Shown here piece after piece: positions 1-9,570 of a DNA stretch of 64,000 nucleotides. A program made the translations under genes and the position numbers. Under the pieces are notes generated by a model. It did no database searches and had not been told where the DNA came from. It saw nothing but the letters and a program-made list of their open reading frames with translations. The stretch spans positions 53,914 through 117,913 of the forward strand of contig DHVG01000006.1 of the NCBI GenBank assembly GCA_002412545.1, given 5' to 3'. Every line of letters begins with the position of its first letter. The first letter of the stretch is position 1. Source of the stretch: Elusimicrobia bacterium UBA5214 (GTDB lineage Bacteria; Elusimicrobiota; UBA5214).

Positions 1-2415
1 CATTAAGTTTTTAAGTTGAGCAATTTCGTTTTCTTTCGCACGAATCAGATTTTCGGCTTCAGTTTTTCTTTCTGTATATTCTTTTTGTAAATTGGCAATT
101 TCGTTTTCTATTTTTATCCGTTTTTGTTCTTCTTGATTTAATTTTTCCCGATATTCAGTTTTGATTGTATTTTCTCGTTGGACTAATTCCATTTTCAAAT
201 TACTATATTCGTTTTCTTTTCTTTTAATTTCTTCTGTAGCACGTACGAGTTCTTCTTCGCGTACTTTCTTTAAATTAAGTAAACTTTGTTCCAAGGCAGA
301 TTTTTCATTACTAATTTGTTGAATATTTTCTTCATATTCTTTTTTCAGTTTACCGGTTTGTTCAACTATTTCGGTGCGTAAAGCAAGAATTTCGTCTTCT
401 TTGGTTTTTAATTCTTTTTCCCATTTATCCTTTTCTTCATTAATTCTTATCCGCAACGCTTCCAGTTCAGCATTCAAACGTCCAACTTCAGTATCACGCA
501 TCTGGAGTTTTTCGGTTAACTGTGTTCTTGTTTCTTCCATCCGTTGTGTAAATTCGCTTAATTCTTGGTTTTTTTGCTGATAGTCAACTTTAAGTTGTTT
601 TTCACGGTCAAGGTATTCCTGTTTAAACCGGCGATATTCATCTTCCTGTTTGGCCAACTTTTCTTGGGCAATATTTCTTTCTTCTTCAAAACGTGTTTTT
701 AAATTTTCTAAATCCTGTTCTAAACGTATTCTGATATTCTGGAGATTAGTTTCTTTTGTTTGGTAATCAGCATTAATTTGGGCTTCTTTAAGTAACCATT
801 CACTTTGTAAACGGGCTAATTCTTCACCTTTAAGGTTTATTTTTTCTTTTAATGAATTCAATTCCTGTTCTTTTTGTAAAAGTATTTTTTCTAATTCATT
901 TTTTTCTTGGGCAAATTTTTCTAACAAGTTTTCTTTTTCGCTAAGTTTGATTTGATTGGTTTCCAATTGCTTATTCAACTGTTTGATTTCATTCTCTCGG
1001 ATTTCAATTTTTTCAGTTAATTGGATTTTTATGTTCTCTCTCTCGCGGGCAAGTTCGGCAATTTCTTGATTTTTTTGTTCAATTTCGCTCTCTATTTGTT
1101 TTGTTCGCTCAAGATATTCCCCTTTAAACTGTTGATATTCGTCTTTCTGTTTTGCTAACTTTTCTTCAAGGGACTTTCTTTCTTCCTGGATGTATCTTTT
1201 CAGATTTTCCAACTCGGATTCCAGACGTGATTTTTCATTGACTAAGGCGGTTTCTTTTGCCTGAAAATCTGTTTTGATTTGTGTTTCCCGGGTCAACCAA
1301 GTATTTTGCATTTTGGCAATTTCTTCTTCTTTCAGACGCAATTTTTCTATTAAGGAAGATAATTCCTCTCTCTGAGTAGCGAGAACTTTTTCCAAATCAT
1401 TTTTTTCCTGAAGAAATTTTTCTCGTAATTCACCTTCTTTTACGCGTAATTCTGCTTCAAGTAAATCACTGTTTTCTTTTAATTCATGTTCTTTTTCAAG
1501 ATAGAAATTTCTTTCAGAAACAACCTTTTTCTCTAATTCTTTGAGATTTTCTTCTTTAGTTTGTAATTGCAGTTTCAATCCTTCATATTGATGGTTTAAC
1601 TCACGAATTGTCGCAAGATATTTCTCTTCGGTTTCGGCAAGTTTATTTCTTAATTTCTCATTTTCTTCTGCCAATTTATCTCTTAATTGCTTAAGTTCTT
1701 TTTCTTTTTCTGCTATTTTTTCGTTAATGATATTTTCTTGAATTAAAATTTGTGCACGGATTTGTTCATTTTCTTCTTCTGCACGTTTAAGATGAAGGTC
1801 ATGTTCTTTTTCCTGTTCAGTAAATTTACTTAACAAGCGGTCAATTTCTTCTTCTTTGTATTGAATTTGCCTCTTATATTCCTGTTCTAAATTAGTCTTT
1901 TCTTGTTCTAAAGATGTTTTTTCTCTTTCTAAGAGATAAATTCTTTCTTTCCATTTTTTTTCTTCTTCTGCTAATGATTTTTGTAATTCGTTCAGTTCTT
2001 TTTCTAAATTTTCACGGGCGAATACAATTTGTGTTTTTTCTTTATCAAGCGAATTTTTCAGTTCAATAATTTCCAATTTTGCTTCCGCTTTCGCTAATTC
2101 TAATTCTTTTTCTTTATCAATAAGTTTATTCTGCCATTCTTTGTTTTCGTCAGTAAACTTTTTCTCTAAAGTGGTAATTGTTTTTTCCGAAAGTTCTTTC
2201 TCTTCTTCAATCCTTCGCGAAAGATTTGTTACTTCTTCTTCTCTATGTTTCTTTTCTTCCTCTAACTTTCTTTTCTCCCCTTCCAAAGAGGCAATTCTTT
2301 CATCATAGGATTTACGATTTTGAGTAAGACGATTTTCGTAGTTTTCCTTTTCTTCAAGTAACTTTTCACGGAGGGTTTTCAATTCTTTTTCTAATTCCAA
2401 AATTTTATCTTCCAC
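1..2415 (-). CDS. Large coiled-coil protein, partial (runs off left edge)
   Basis: The minus frame is open from a GTG at 2415 to the window edge, at least 805 codons with no stop. AGGAGG at 2426-2431 lies 10 nt before the GTG, and the gene begins 4 nt after the stop of its upstream neighbour, so the two form an operon. The product is almost wholly Glu/Lys/Gln/Leu with heptad spacing, so a very long coiled coil. I see no globular domain, signal peptide or Walker motif. Residues about 334-500 and 501-667 are a tandem repeat. A cytoskeletal, scaffolding or SMC-like structural role is possible but not shown. The C-terminus is missing from the window. Confidence 0.85.
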   Translation of the reverse strand, partial: MEDKILELEKELKTLREKLLEEKENYENRLTQNRKSYDERIASLEGEKRKLEEEKKHREEEVTNLSRRIEEEKELSEKTITTLEKKFTDENKEWQNKLIDKEKELELAKAEAKLEIIELKNSLDKEKTQIVFARENLEKELNELQKSLAEEEKKWKERIYLLEREKTSLEQEKTNLEQEYKRQIQYKEEEIDRLLSKFTEQEKEHDLHLKRAEEENEQIRAQILIQENIINEKIAEKEKELKQLRDKLAEENEKLRNKLAETEEKYLATIRELNHQYEGLKLQLQTKEENLKELEKKVVSERNFYLEKEHELKENSDLLEAELRVKEGELREKFLQEKNDLEKVLATQREELSSLIEKLRLKEEEIAKMQNTWLTRETQIKTDFQAKETALVNEKSRLESELENLKRYIQEERKSLEEKLAKQKDEYQQFKGEYLERTKQIESEIEQKNQEIAELARERENIKIQLTEKIEIRENEIKQLNKQLETNQIKLSEKENLLEKFAQEKNELEKILLQKEQELNSLKEKINLKGEELARLQSEWLLKEAQINADYQTKETNLQNIRIRLEQDLENLKTRFEEERNIAQEKLAKQEDEYRRFKQEYLDREKQLKVDYQQKNQELSEFTQRMEETRTQLTEKLQMRDTEVGRLNAELEALRIRINEEKDKWEKELKTKEDEILALRTEIVEQTGKLKKEYEENIQQISNEKSALEQSLLNLKKVREEELVRATEEIKRKENEYSNLKMELVQRENTIKTEYREKLNQEEQKRIKIENEIANLQKEYTERKTEAENLIRAKENEIAQLKNLM
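415..1416 (-). repeat. Tandem 167-residue (501 bp) repeat inside the coiled-coil gene
   Basis: Two adjacent 501-bp units encode similar 167-residue blocks, each opening with F-x-QEKN-[DE]-LEK and carrying EKLAKQ-x-DEY then FK-x-EYL-x-R-x-KQ at the same offset. DNA and protein have diverged, so the duplication is old. A weaker third block offset by about 161 residues precedes them. Confidence 0.75.
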
Positions 2416-2419
2416 CGTT

Positions 2420-4843
2420 TTAAGTCCTCCTCTTTATGAATTCAATTTCGGCAAGTTTATTCTTTTCTTTTCTTTTCCAATTTTCCAACTCACGGTCAAT
2501 TTTTCGGTCAAGTTCTTCAAGTTCGCGTGCAAGTTTTCTTTTCTCGGTTTCTAATCTTTCATCTTTCCGGTCAGTAAGAGCAATTTTTCGTGACAATTCC
2601 CGTATTTTTGTTTCTTTCTCTTCCCATTCTTTACGCAGAGCAACTTCGCTTTCCTTGCGTTCCCGCCGTATTTGAACAAGTTCATTCTCTCTTCTTCTTA
2701 TTTCTTCTTCCCAACTTTTTCTTTCGGTTATTGTCGGAGACGGGCTTTCCTTCTGTCTTTCCAATTCTCGGTATAGATTTTTTTTATCTATCTCAAGGTC
2801 GGCAATCTTTTTCTGCCATATTTTTTCCTGTTCAAGTATTTTTTTTTCATTAAGCAAAATTTCTTCTTCTCTTCTTTTCTGTTCCAGGGCTAACTGGTAT
2901 TCTTTCTCTGCAAGAAGGTGTTTCAAATGGACGATTTCTTTTTCCTCTTCATTGAGCCGTTGTTCCAATTTTTCTATTTCTTCTCGGTAGGTTATTTGTG
3001 ATTGTTTAATTTCGTTTTCTAAACGATTTTTCTCTTCAGTGAAAGTTACTTCTTTTTCGTTAAATAAAGTGTTTAAACGGTCTATTTCAGTTCCTTTATC
3101 CTTGATATCTTTTTCTAAAGAGATAATTCTGGTATCTTTCTCATCAAATTCTTTTTTCCATTGTGTTTGTTGTTCAATTCTTTTTTTCTCTTCTTCAATA
3201 AATTTTATTTGCCAGTTTTTTATTTCTTCTTCCTGTTTACTAATTCGTAAACGCAACTGGTTAAGTTCGTCTTCTAAAAGTTTACTTCTTCTTTCCTCTT
3301 CAGTAATGACTTTTTCCAATTGTCCTTTCTGGCGTCTACTTTCTTCAAAATGTAAATTTGCTTCCAATAATTGTCGTTCTTTAAATTCTTTCTCTTGAAG
3401 AATTCTTTTTATTTCTTCATCTTTATTCTTATTTTCTTCATTCCAATGGGTATATGTTTTTTCCTGTGCGTCAAATAACTGTCTAATTTGTTTTTGGTAA
3501 TTTTCAATTTCTCTTTTCCATTCTTCTTCTTTTTCTAACCGTTTTTCTTCTTGACGTTTTAACTCTTTAATTTCGGTTTCCAGTTGGATAGTTTTGAGTA
3601 ATAATTTTTGAATCTCTTCATTTTTTTCTTCAAGTTTTATTTCTCCGGAAGAACGATTTTTTTCTAAATCAGCAGTTATCTGAGTGATAATTAAAGCTTT
3701 TTCTTCAATCTCTTTATCTTTTTTTCTCAGTTCACCAAGGAGTGTGTCTTTTTCTTCGCTAAATTTAGTTTCTAATTCTCCAATTTGGCTTTGACTTCGG
3801 TCAAGTAATTGTTGATATTCTTTATCTTTTTCGTTATAGCGCAGAGCAAGTTGGACAATTTCTTCATCTCGGGATTTAAGTTTTCCTTCCATTTCCGCAG
3901 ATATTTTTTTATTCTTTTCAATTTCTTTTTTCAATTCGTCATTCTTTTTTTCTAATTCCATATGGTAAATATTTTCTTTTTCAGCAATTCCCCGGTGTAA
4001 TCTTTTAATTTCTTCTTCCTGAAAAGAAAATTTATTATTCCAGTTTATCTTTTCAGTTTCTAACTTTTTTTGCCAATTATTTATTTCACGTTCAGATTCT
4101 GTTTTGCACAGAAGTATTTCATTTTCTTTTTTTTGTTGTTCGGTTTTTCTTAATGTTTCTTCTTTGGAAAGTTGCATTTTGGAAAAATTTACATTTTTTC
4201 TTTCTTCTTCCAACTGAGCGAGCAAATTCTCTTTCTCCTGCTCAAATTTTCTTTTCAATTCTTTAAATTGTTGGTTCAATTGTGTTTTGATTGTTTCTAT
4301 TTCCTCATCTTTTCTTCGGATTAGCTGGTTAATTTCTTCTTGGTGCTCACGCTGGATGTTTTGTAATTGGTCAATGAGCGCATCTTTTTTACTCAACTCT
4401 ATAAGCAGAGATAATTTTTCTTCAGTAAATTTTTTTTCGGGAATTTGTGCCTTACTTATTTCTTCTCCGAGTGTTCGTTGTGTTTTTTCTAATTCAAGAA
4501 TTTTTTTCTGATACTGTGTTTTTAACTGTGTCTCCTGGATTAATAATTGTGCTTTTAGAAGTTTATTTTCTTCTTCTTTATTTTTTAATTCTTGCAGGAA
4601 TTTACCCCAGCCAATTTTTTTCTCGCTTAATATTCTTGAGTAGGTACTTATTTCTTCGGCGGGAGATAATTTATTCGGAGGGATTTCTTCTTTGGGCAGA
4701 AGTGTTTTTTCTTCTTTTGAGGTAATTGCCCCTTTTTTCAAACGCTCTTCCCAGAGTTTTCTTCTTGTTTCTTCAAGAAGTTTTTCCAATTCGGTTATTC
4801 TTTGTTGATATCCGGTATTTTCTTTTTGGTTTGTTTCAGCCAT
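2420..4843 (-). CDS. Coiled-coil protein, 807 aa
   Basis: An 807-residue protein that is nearly all charged heptad-like sequence from about residue 80 to the end. The first 80 residues contain a Pro-rich stretch (LPKEEIPPNKLSPAEE). No transmembrane segment, signal peptide or enzyme motif is visible. It is first in a two-gene minus-strand operon with the partial coiled-coil gene below it; AGGAGG near its own 3' end serves that gene. Its own ribosome site is weak (GAG just before the ATG). A near-perfect sigma70 promoter lies 94-122 nt upstream. Function unknown; a filament or scaffold pair is an inference. Confidence 0.85.
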   Translation of the reverse strand: MAETNQKENTGYQQRITELEKLLEETRRKLWEERLKKGAITSKEEKTLLPKEEIPPNKLSPAEEISTYSRILSEKKIGWGKFLQELKNKEEENKLLKAQLLIQETQLKTQYQKKILELEKTQRTLGEEISKAQIPEKKFTEEKLSLLIELSKKDALIDQLQNIQREHQEEINQLIRRKDEEIETIKTQLNQQFKELKRKFEQEKENLLAQLEEERKNVNFSKMQLSKEETLRKTEQQKKENEILLCKTESEREINNWQKKLETEKINWNNKFSFQEEEIKRLHRGIAEKENIYHMELEKKNDELKKEIEKNKKISAEMEGKLKSRDEEIVQLALRYNEKDKEYQQLLDRSQSQIGELETKFSEEKDTLLGELRKKDKEIEEKALIITQITADLEKNRSSGEIKLEEKNEEIQKLLLKTIQLETEIKELKRQEEKRLEKEEEWKREIENYQKQIRQLFDAQEKTYTHWNEENKNKDEEIKRILQEKEFKERQLLEANLHFEESRRQKGQLEKVITEEERRSKLLEDELNQLRLRISKQEEEIKNWQIKFIEEEKKRIEQQTQWKKEFDEKDTRIISLEKDIKDKGTEIDRLNTLFNEKEVTFTEEKNRLENEIKQSQITYREEIEKLEQRLNEEEKEIVHLKHLLAEKEYQLALEQKRREEEILLNEKKILEQEKIWQKKIADLEIDKKNLYRELERQKESPSPTITERKSWEEEIRRRENELVQIRRERKESEVALRKEWEEKETKIRELSRKIALTDRKDERLETEKRKLARELEELDRKIDRELENWKRKEKNKLAEIEFIKRRT

Positions 4844-4936
4844 TTTTTCTCATTAGGGGATAAAAAATCTTGGATTTGTCTTCAATAAAAAAAATTAGGT
4901 ATGTAACATATAATTATACTTTATCTATTTTTGGAA

Positions 4937-4965
4937 ATTATATTAAAAAGAAAAAAAAATGTCAA
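4937..4965 (-). promoter_or_regulatory. Near-consensus promoter for the coiled-coil operon
   Basis: On the minus strand TTGACA (4965-4960), a 17-nt spacer and TATAAT (4942-4937), both consensus. The expected start near 4930 gives a leader of about 87 nt. The -35 box is the outer end (GGGGTTGAC) of the inverted-repeat element at 4964-5120. Confidence 0.75.
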
Positions 4966-5120
4966 CCCCGCACCTATCAGGTATTGGTCGGTGTAGATCG
5001 TTTCCAGTGATTAACAGATTTTTCTTTTTGGTTCAGGTAGATATTTAGCAACTGTTGACATTCCTAAACCTATCTAACCGACCGAAAAAAATCACTGGAT
5101 ACTTGATAGGTGCGGGGTCA
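4964..5120. mobile_element. MITE-like inverted-repeat element, copy A
   Basis: About 157 bp bounded by ACCCCGCACCTATCAGGTAT and a near-identical inverted copy (one mismatch). A second pair of arms lies inside: GGTCGGT/ACCGACC and CCAGTGATT/AATCACTGG. It has no coding capacity. A sibling with the same 20-bp ends is at 46302-46465. The rest of the 464-nt gap before the HEAT gene holds only the two promoters and no gene I can see. Confidence 0.75.
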
Positions 5121-5241
5121 ACCCCACCCTTTTGTCTAAAGTGCTTTTCTATGAATTTTGTTAAGGTTATCGGAGATCCCACCGCTACAGCAGGGTGATT
5201 TGCTAACCTAAATCAATCTTGAAAAAAGGCAGGGGTCAATA

Positions 5242-5270
5242 TTGACTTTTGATAATTAAAACAGTAAAAT
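5242..5270 (+). promoter_or_regulatory. Promoter of the HEAT-repeat gene
   Basis: TTGACT (5242-5247), 17-nt spacer, TAAAAT (5265-5270). The start codon follows at 5308 behind a good AGGAGG. Confidence 0.6.
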
Positions 5271-5307
5271 AAATTTTTCTAAACTTAAACTACAAAAGGA
5301 GGATAAA

Positions 5308-7008
5308 ATGTCAATGAAAAAGTTCGTCTTAATTTCTATTCTTTTTTGTCTATCGGCAGTTGTTCTTTTTGGTCAAGAGAAACCAGTAGCACCAGCTAAA
5401 CCACAAAAAGAAGAAAAAAAAGTAGTAACACCCCAACCAGCAAAAGCAGAAAAGACAGTTACACCTGAATCAGCAAAAGAAGGAAAACCAATTGCTCCGG
5501 CGACGGAAAAGACCAAAGCTGCCGAACCCGAAAAAGCAATTTCACCTCAGACATCTAAAGAAGAGAAACCAGTTACTCCAGCACCAGCGAAAGAAGAAAA
5601 AGCGGTTGTACCTGAACCAAAACCAGAGAAAGAGGAAAAACCAATTATTCCCGCACCAGCCACGCAACCTGAAAAAGTAACTCCATCTCAGCCAGCCAAA
5701 GAAGAAAAACCAGTTACACCCGAACCAATAAAAGAGGAAAAAGTAACACCCCTTGAACCAGTAAAAGAAGAAAAGGAGATTACACCGGAACCGGTCAAAG
5801 AAGAAAAAGTATTACCACTTCAGCCAACAGAAGAAAAAAAAGAAGAAAAAGTGGGTCCTGATTTGAGTAGTTATCTTAATATCTTGAAAGATAAGAATAA
5901 AAAAATTGAAGAGCGTGTGGAAGCAGTTAAATCTTTAGGTGGAGTTGCTAACGAAGAAGCGATAAAAATTCTTAATGATTTCCTTGTTTCTCCTACAGAA
6001 GATACAAAAATAAAATTAGTGATAGTTGAAGCACTAAATAGTATCGGTAATCAATCGGTTGTTCCCTCTTTAGGTCAAGCATTAAAAGATAAAGATGCTC
6101 AGGTGCGAATAAATGCGATGAAGTCGTTAGTTCGGATTGCCGGTGAAAAATCTGCACCCTATTTGAGTGAGACACTTAAAGATAAAGAAGCAAAAGTGCG
6201 ATTAGCAACCGTGGAAACTTTATCTAAATTGCAGGGTGATTTTGTTTGTCCACTCTTAGAGGAAGCATTGATAGATAAAGAAACCAAGGTGAAATTAACC
6301 GCTTTGAATGGTTTAACCGACCTTGGTGGTGAGAGGATAATTCCTTCTTTGAGTAAAGCGCTGAAAGATACCGATGAAGAAATAAAAATCTTAGCGGTGA
6401 AGAAACTTGCTCAATTTGGTGGTGATAAAGTAATTTCTCCGTTAGGTGAAGTATTGAAAGATAAGAATAAAAAAGTGCGTATTATAACCTTGGAAGAATT
6501 AGCAAAACTGAATAATTCTCAGGCGCTGTTGATAGTTGCTTCCGCAGTTAAAGATAGTGATAATGAAATCCGTCTTTTGGCAGTTAATCTCTTGAGTGTT
6601 TCCGGTGATGTGACCGTAGTTCCATTATTAGGCGAAGTGTTAAAGGATTCAAATCCGCAGATACGTCTTGCCGCAGTAAGCACATTAGGTTCAATCGGTG
6701 GTAACCAAGCAGTAGAAATTTTTATCAATGGGCTAAAGGATAAAGACCTTGAATTTCGTTTGACCGTAATTAATATTTTGGGAGTAATGCGTAATCCGAC
6801 TGCAGTACCGGGATTATTAAAAATTTTGGATGAGGATACCCGGCTGGAAGTTCGTAATACTACAATTAAGGCGTTAGGTGAAATTGGTGACCGGAAAGCA
6901 TTACCTGCACTTAATCAACTTGTTTCTCGCGGAGGGAAAGAAATCCAACCAGTAGCAAGAGAAGCAATTATAAAAATTGTAGAAAAAAATGCAGCGGAAA
7001 AGAAATAA
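5308..7008 (+). CDS. Exported HEAT-repeat protein with Pro/Lys/Glu-rich linker
   Basis: A 566-residue protein with a signal peptide (residues 1-23, cleavage likely after FG). A long linker (about 24-180) is built from degenerate repeats such as EEKPVTPEPIKEEK, typical of periplasm-spanning Pro/Lys/Glu tethers. The C-terminal 380 residues are about 10-12 HEAT repeats of roughly 32 residues, with the recurring pattern LKDKD-x-x-VR-x-x-A-x-x-x-L. HEAT solenoids bind proteins, so a periplasmic adaptor or scaffold is likely; the partner is unknown. AGGAGG precedes the ATG. dapB begins 29 nt downstream but has its own ribosome site. Confidence 0.85.
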   Translation: MSMKKFVLISILFCLSAVVLFGQEKPVAPAKPQKEEKKVVTPQPAKAEKTVTPESAKEGKPIAPATEKTKAAEPEKAISPQTSKEEKPVTPAPAKEEKAVVPEPKPEKEEKPIIPAPATQPEKVTPSQPAKEEKPVTPEPIKEEKVTPLEPVKEEKEITPEPVKEEKVLPLQPTEEKKEEKVGPDLSSYLNILKDKNKKIEERVEAVKSLGGVANEEAIKILNDFLVSPTEDTKIKLVIVEALNSIGNQSVVPSLGQALKDKDAQVRINAMKSLVRIAGEKSAPYLSETLKDKEAKVRLATVETLSKLQGDFVCPLLEEALIDKETKVKLTALNGLTDLGGERIIPSLSKALKDTDEEIKILAVKKLAQFGGDKVISPLGEVLKDKNKKVRIITLEELAKLNNSQALLIVASAVKDSDNEIRLLAVNLLSVSGDVTVVPLLGEVLKDSNPQIRLAAVSTLGSIGGNQAVEIFINGLKDKDLEFRLTVINILGVMRNPTAVPGLLKILDEDTRLEVRNTTIKALGEIGDRKALPALNQLVSRGGKEIQPVAREAIIKIVEKNAAEKK

Positions 7009-7037
7009 AAATGTAGTAATTTTAGGAGGAATATCCA

Positions 7038-7820
7038 ATGGTGAAAGTGGTCATTTCCGGTATTTTCGGACGGATGGGTTCAAGAATATTTAGTTTGGCT
7101 AAAGAAGATAAAGAAATAGAAGTAGTTGCTGGATTAGAAAGAAAAGGACATACCGAAATTGGTAAAGAAATATCCTCGGGAGTTAAAGTTTACTTCCATC
7201 CGGAAGAAGTAATTTCGCTTGGTGATGTTTTAGTTGAATTTAGCAATCCGCAGGCAACTTTGGAACATTTACCGTTAGTTGTGCAGGAGAAAAAAGCATT
7301 AGTAATTGGGACAACTGGTTTTTCAGAAAAAGAGATAGCTAAAATTAAAGAAGATTCTCGTTCGATTCCTCTGGTTTTTTCGCCCAATATGAGTATCGGA
7401 GTAAATTTACTTTTCCGTTTAGTTAAAGAAGTAGTTAATATAATTCCCGATTACGATATAGAGATTATTGAAGCCCACCATAACCAGAAAAAAGATGCCC
7501 CTTCTGGGACCGCCTTAAAATTAGCAAAAGTTATCTCGGAAGAATTGAATCGTGATTTGAATAAAGTTGCCGTTTATGGGCGGGAAGGAGTTACTGGTAT
7601 ACGGAAAAAGGAAGAAATTGGTATTTTAGCGGTTCGTGCTGGTGATATTGTCGGTGAACATACGATAATTTTTGCTACTCAGGGCGAACGGATTGAATTA
7701 ATTCATCGGGCGCATAGCCGGGATACTTTCGCTGCTGGAGCAATCCGGGCAGCAAAATGGGTAGTTAAACAACGTCCCGGACTTTATGATATGCAGGATG
7801 TTTTAGGATTGAGGAAATGA
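7038..7820 (+). CDS. dapB: 4-hydroxy-tetrahydrodipicolinate reductase
   Basis: 260 residues, the usual DapB length. It reduces 4-hydroxy-tetrahydrodipicolinate with NAD(P)H in lysine and diaminopimelate synthesis. The N-terminal Rossmann motif GIFGRMGS (8-15) binds the cofactor. EIIEAHHNQKKDAPSGTA (142-159) holds the catalytic His pair, the Lys and the substrate-binding SGT. The C-terminal dimer part contains HRAHSRDTFAAGA. TAGGAGGAAT precedes the ATG. It overlaps the aminotransferase gene downstream by ATGA, so the two DAP-pathway steps are translationally coupled. Confidence 0.97.
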   Translation: MVKVVISGIFGRMGSRIFSLAKEDKEIEVVAGLERKGHTEIGKEISSGVKVYFHPEEVISLGDVLVEFSNPQATLEHLPLVVQEKKALVIGTTGFSEKEIAKIKEDSRSIPLVFSPNMSIGVNLLFRLVKEVVNIIPDYDIEIIEAHHNQKKDAPSGTALKLAKVISEELNRDLNKVAVYGREGVTGIRKKEEIGILAVRAGDIVGEHTIIFATQGERIELIHRAHSRDTFAAGAIRAAKWVVKQRPGLYDMQDVLGLRK

Positions 7821-9016
7821 GGAAAACTAACCGGCGTTATGCTTATCAATTGAGCGAAAAGATTTATGCCGAACGGTTAAGTTTACTCCCGCCCTATCTT
7901 TTTGTGGGTATTGACCGTAAGGTAAAAGAACTTAAAGAAAAAAGTATTCAGGTAATTAATCTCGGTGTTGGTGACCCGGATTTACCTACTCCGGAACATA
8001 TTGTCAAAAAAGGACAGGAAGCATTGGCTAACCCGGTTCATCAGTGTTATCCTTTCGGTGCCGGGTTAAAAGAATTCCGTCAGGCGGTAAGTAACTGGTA
8101 TAAACAAAGATTTGCTGTAGATTTAGACCCGGCTGATGAAGTTCACGTTTTGATTGGTTCTAAAGAAGGTCTCGGACATTTGCCTTTAGCCTTGGTTAAC
8201 CCCGGGGAAAATGTCCTTGTTCCTGAACCTGGTTATCCGGTCTATAAAGCAAGCACAATTTTTGCTGGTGGTGAACCTTATTATTTACCTTTAAAAGAAG
8301 AAAATAATTTTTTACCTGATTTTTCCAAAATTCCGGAGAAAATACTAAAAAGAACGAAACTGCTCTTTATCAATTACCCGAATAATCCGACTACTGCTTG
8401 TGCGGATAGTTCTTTTTTCCGCAAGGCGATTACCTTGGCTAAAAAATACGGATTTATTGTCGCCCACGATGCGGCATATTCGGAAATTTATTTCAATCAG
8501 CCACCGATTAGTTTTCTTTCTGTTCCCGGTGCAAAAGAGGTCGGGATTGAATTTCATTCACTTTCCAAGACCTATAATATGACCGGTTGGCGGATTGGTT
8601 TCGCGGTGGGGAATAAAAAAATTATTCATGGTTTAGCCAATGTAAAAGATAATTATGATTCCGGTGTATTCCAGGCAGTGCAGGTAGCCGGGGTGACTGC
8701 TTTAACCGGTTTCCAGGAATGTGTAGAGCAAATGCGCCGGATTTATCGTGAACGGAGAGATGTTTTTGTTCAGGGACTAAAAAATTTGGGATGGGAGGTA
8801 AAAACTCCTCAAGCAACCTTTTATCTCTGGGCAAAAATACCTAAGAAATACACCTCAATAAAATTTGTAGAAAAATTATTATCTGAAACAGGAATTGTTT
8901 GCACTCCGGGCAGTGGTCTCGGACCTTCCGGTGAGGGTTATGTGCGTTTTGCTTTAACCGTAGATAAAAAAATACTTGAATTAGCCGTAGAAAAAATCAA
9001 AAAAATCAAGTGGTAA
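7817..9016 (+). CDS. dapL: LL-diaminopimelate aminotransferase
   Basis: A 399-residue class I/II PLP aminotransferase. Near the N-terminus is INLGVGDPDLPTPEHIV. The PLP-binding Lys (about residue 250) is in HSLSKTYNMTGWRIGF, and INYPNNPT and AHDAAYSEI hold PLP contacts. Coupling to dapB (ATGA overlap) supports DapL, which makes LL-DAP in one step from tetrahydrodipicolinate and bypasses the acyl-blocked DapD/DapC/DapE route. Family resemblance alone cannot exclude another aminotransferase of this class. It overlaps folK by 7 nt. Confidence 0.88.
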   Translation: MRKTNRRYAYQLSEKIYAERLSLLPPYLFVGIDRKVKELKEKSIQVINLGVGDPDLPTPEHIVKKGQEALANPVHQCYPFGAGLKEFRQAVSNWYKQRFAVDLDPADEVHVLIGSKEGLGHLPLALVNPGENVLVPEPGYPVYKASTIFAGGEPYYLPLKEENNFLPDFSKIPEKILKRTKLLFINYPNNPTTACADSSFFRKAITLAKKYGFIVAHDAAYSEIYFNQPPISFLSVPGAKEVGIEFHSLSKTYNMTGWRIGFAVGNKKIIHGLANVKDNYDSGVFQAVQVAGVTALTGFQECVEQMRRIYRERRDVFVQGLKNLGWEVKTPQATFYLWAKIPKKYTSIKFVEKLLSETGIVCTPGSGLGPSGEGYVRFALTVDKKILELAVEKIKKIKW

Positions 9017-9570
9017 TCGCCTATCTTGGGATTGGTTCAAATTTAGGTAAACGTAAGAAAAATATTCAGAAAGCAGTTCATCTCCTTGCGAATACTTCCG
9101 GAATAAAGGTGGAGAAGATATCTTCCCTCTACGAAAGTGAACCGGTCGGCTGGAAGAACCAACCCTGGTTTATCAATGGGGTAATCAAAATCAAAACCAC
9201 CTTTCCAGCCGAAAAGTTGTTGAACCGGCTACTGGAAATTGAGAAATTTTTCGGAAGAAAAAGAAGTAAAACAAACCGCGGTGGACCACGGATAATTGAC
9301 CTTGACCTTCTTCTTTACGGTAAAGAGATAATTAAAATACCCGGTCGGCTGCAAGTTCCCCATCCGGAAATGGAAAAAAGAAAATTTGTTCTTCTTCCTT
9401 TGAATGAAATTAATCCCCGTATTTATCATCCGAAATTAAAAAAAACTGTTCACCAATTACTTAGCAAGATAAAAAATAATCCCGACCAAGTAATCAAAAT
9501 TCTGACCCTTCACAAAATTCGTTCAGGGTCATTGATTACGCAGATTTCTAAGAGATTACACAGATGTTGA
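9010..9570 (+). CDS. folK: HPPK, dihydropterin pyrophosphokinase
   Basis: Transfers pyrophosphate from ATP to 6-hydroxymethyl-dihydropterin in folate synthesis. Family motifs are GIGSNLGKRKKNI near the N-terminus, EPVGWKNQPWFINGV in the middle and NRGGPRIIDLDLLLYG, which holds the metal-binding Asp pair. The start is a GTG overlapping the dapL end by 7 nt. The protein (186 aa) is longer than the usual ~160: the last ~25 residues are translated from an intergenic GATTAC-type repeat and are unlikely to matter. Confidence 0.93.
   Translation: MVIAYLGIGSNLGKRKKNIQKAVHLLANTSGIKVEKISSLYESEPVGWKNQPWFINGVIKIKTTFPAEKLLNRLLEIEKFFGRKRSKTNRGGPRIIDLDLLLYGKEIIKIPGRLQVPHPEMEKRKFVLLPLNEINPRIYHPKLKKTVHQLLSKIKNNPDQVIKILTLHKIRSGSLITQISKRLHRC

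Noticed and set aside
374..580. Plus-strand ORF within the first 2.4 kb
   Set aside because: It is the antisense of the Glu/Lys-rich coiled-coil gene, which reads as Ser/Phe/Leu-rich sequence; the same holds for the plus ORFs between 2436 and 4725.
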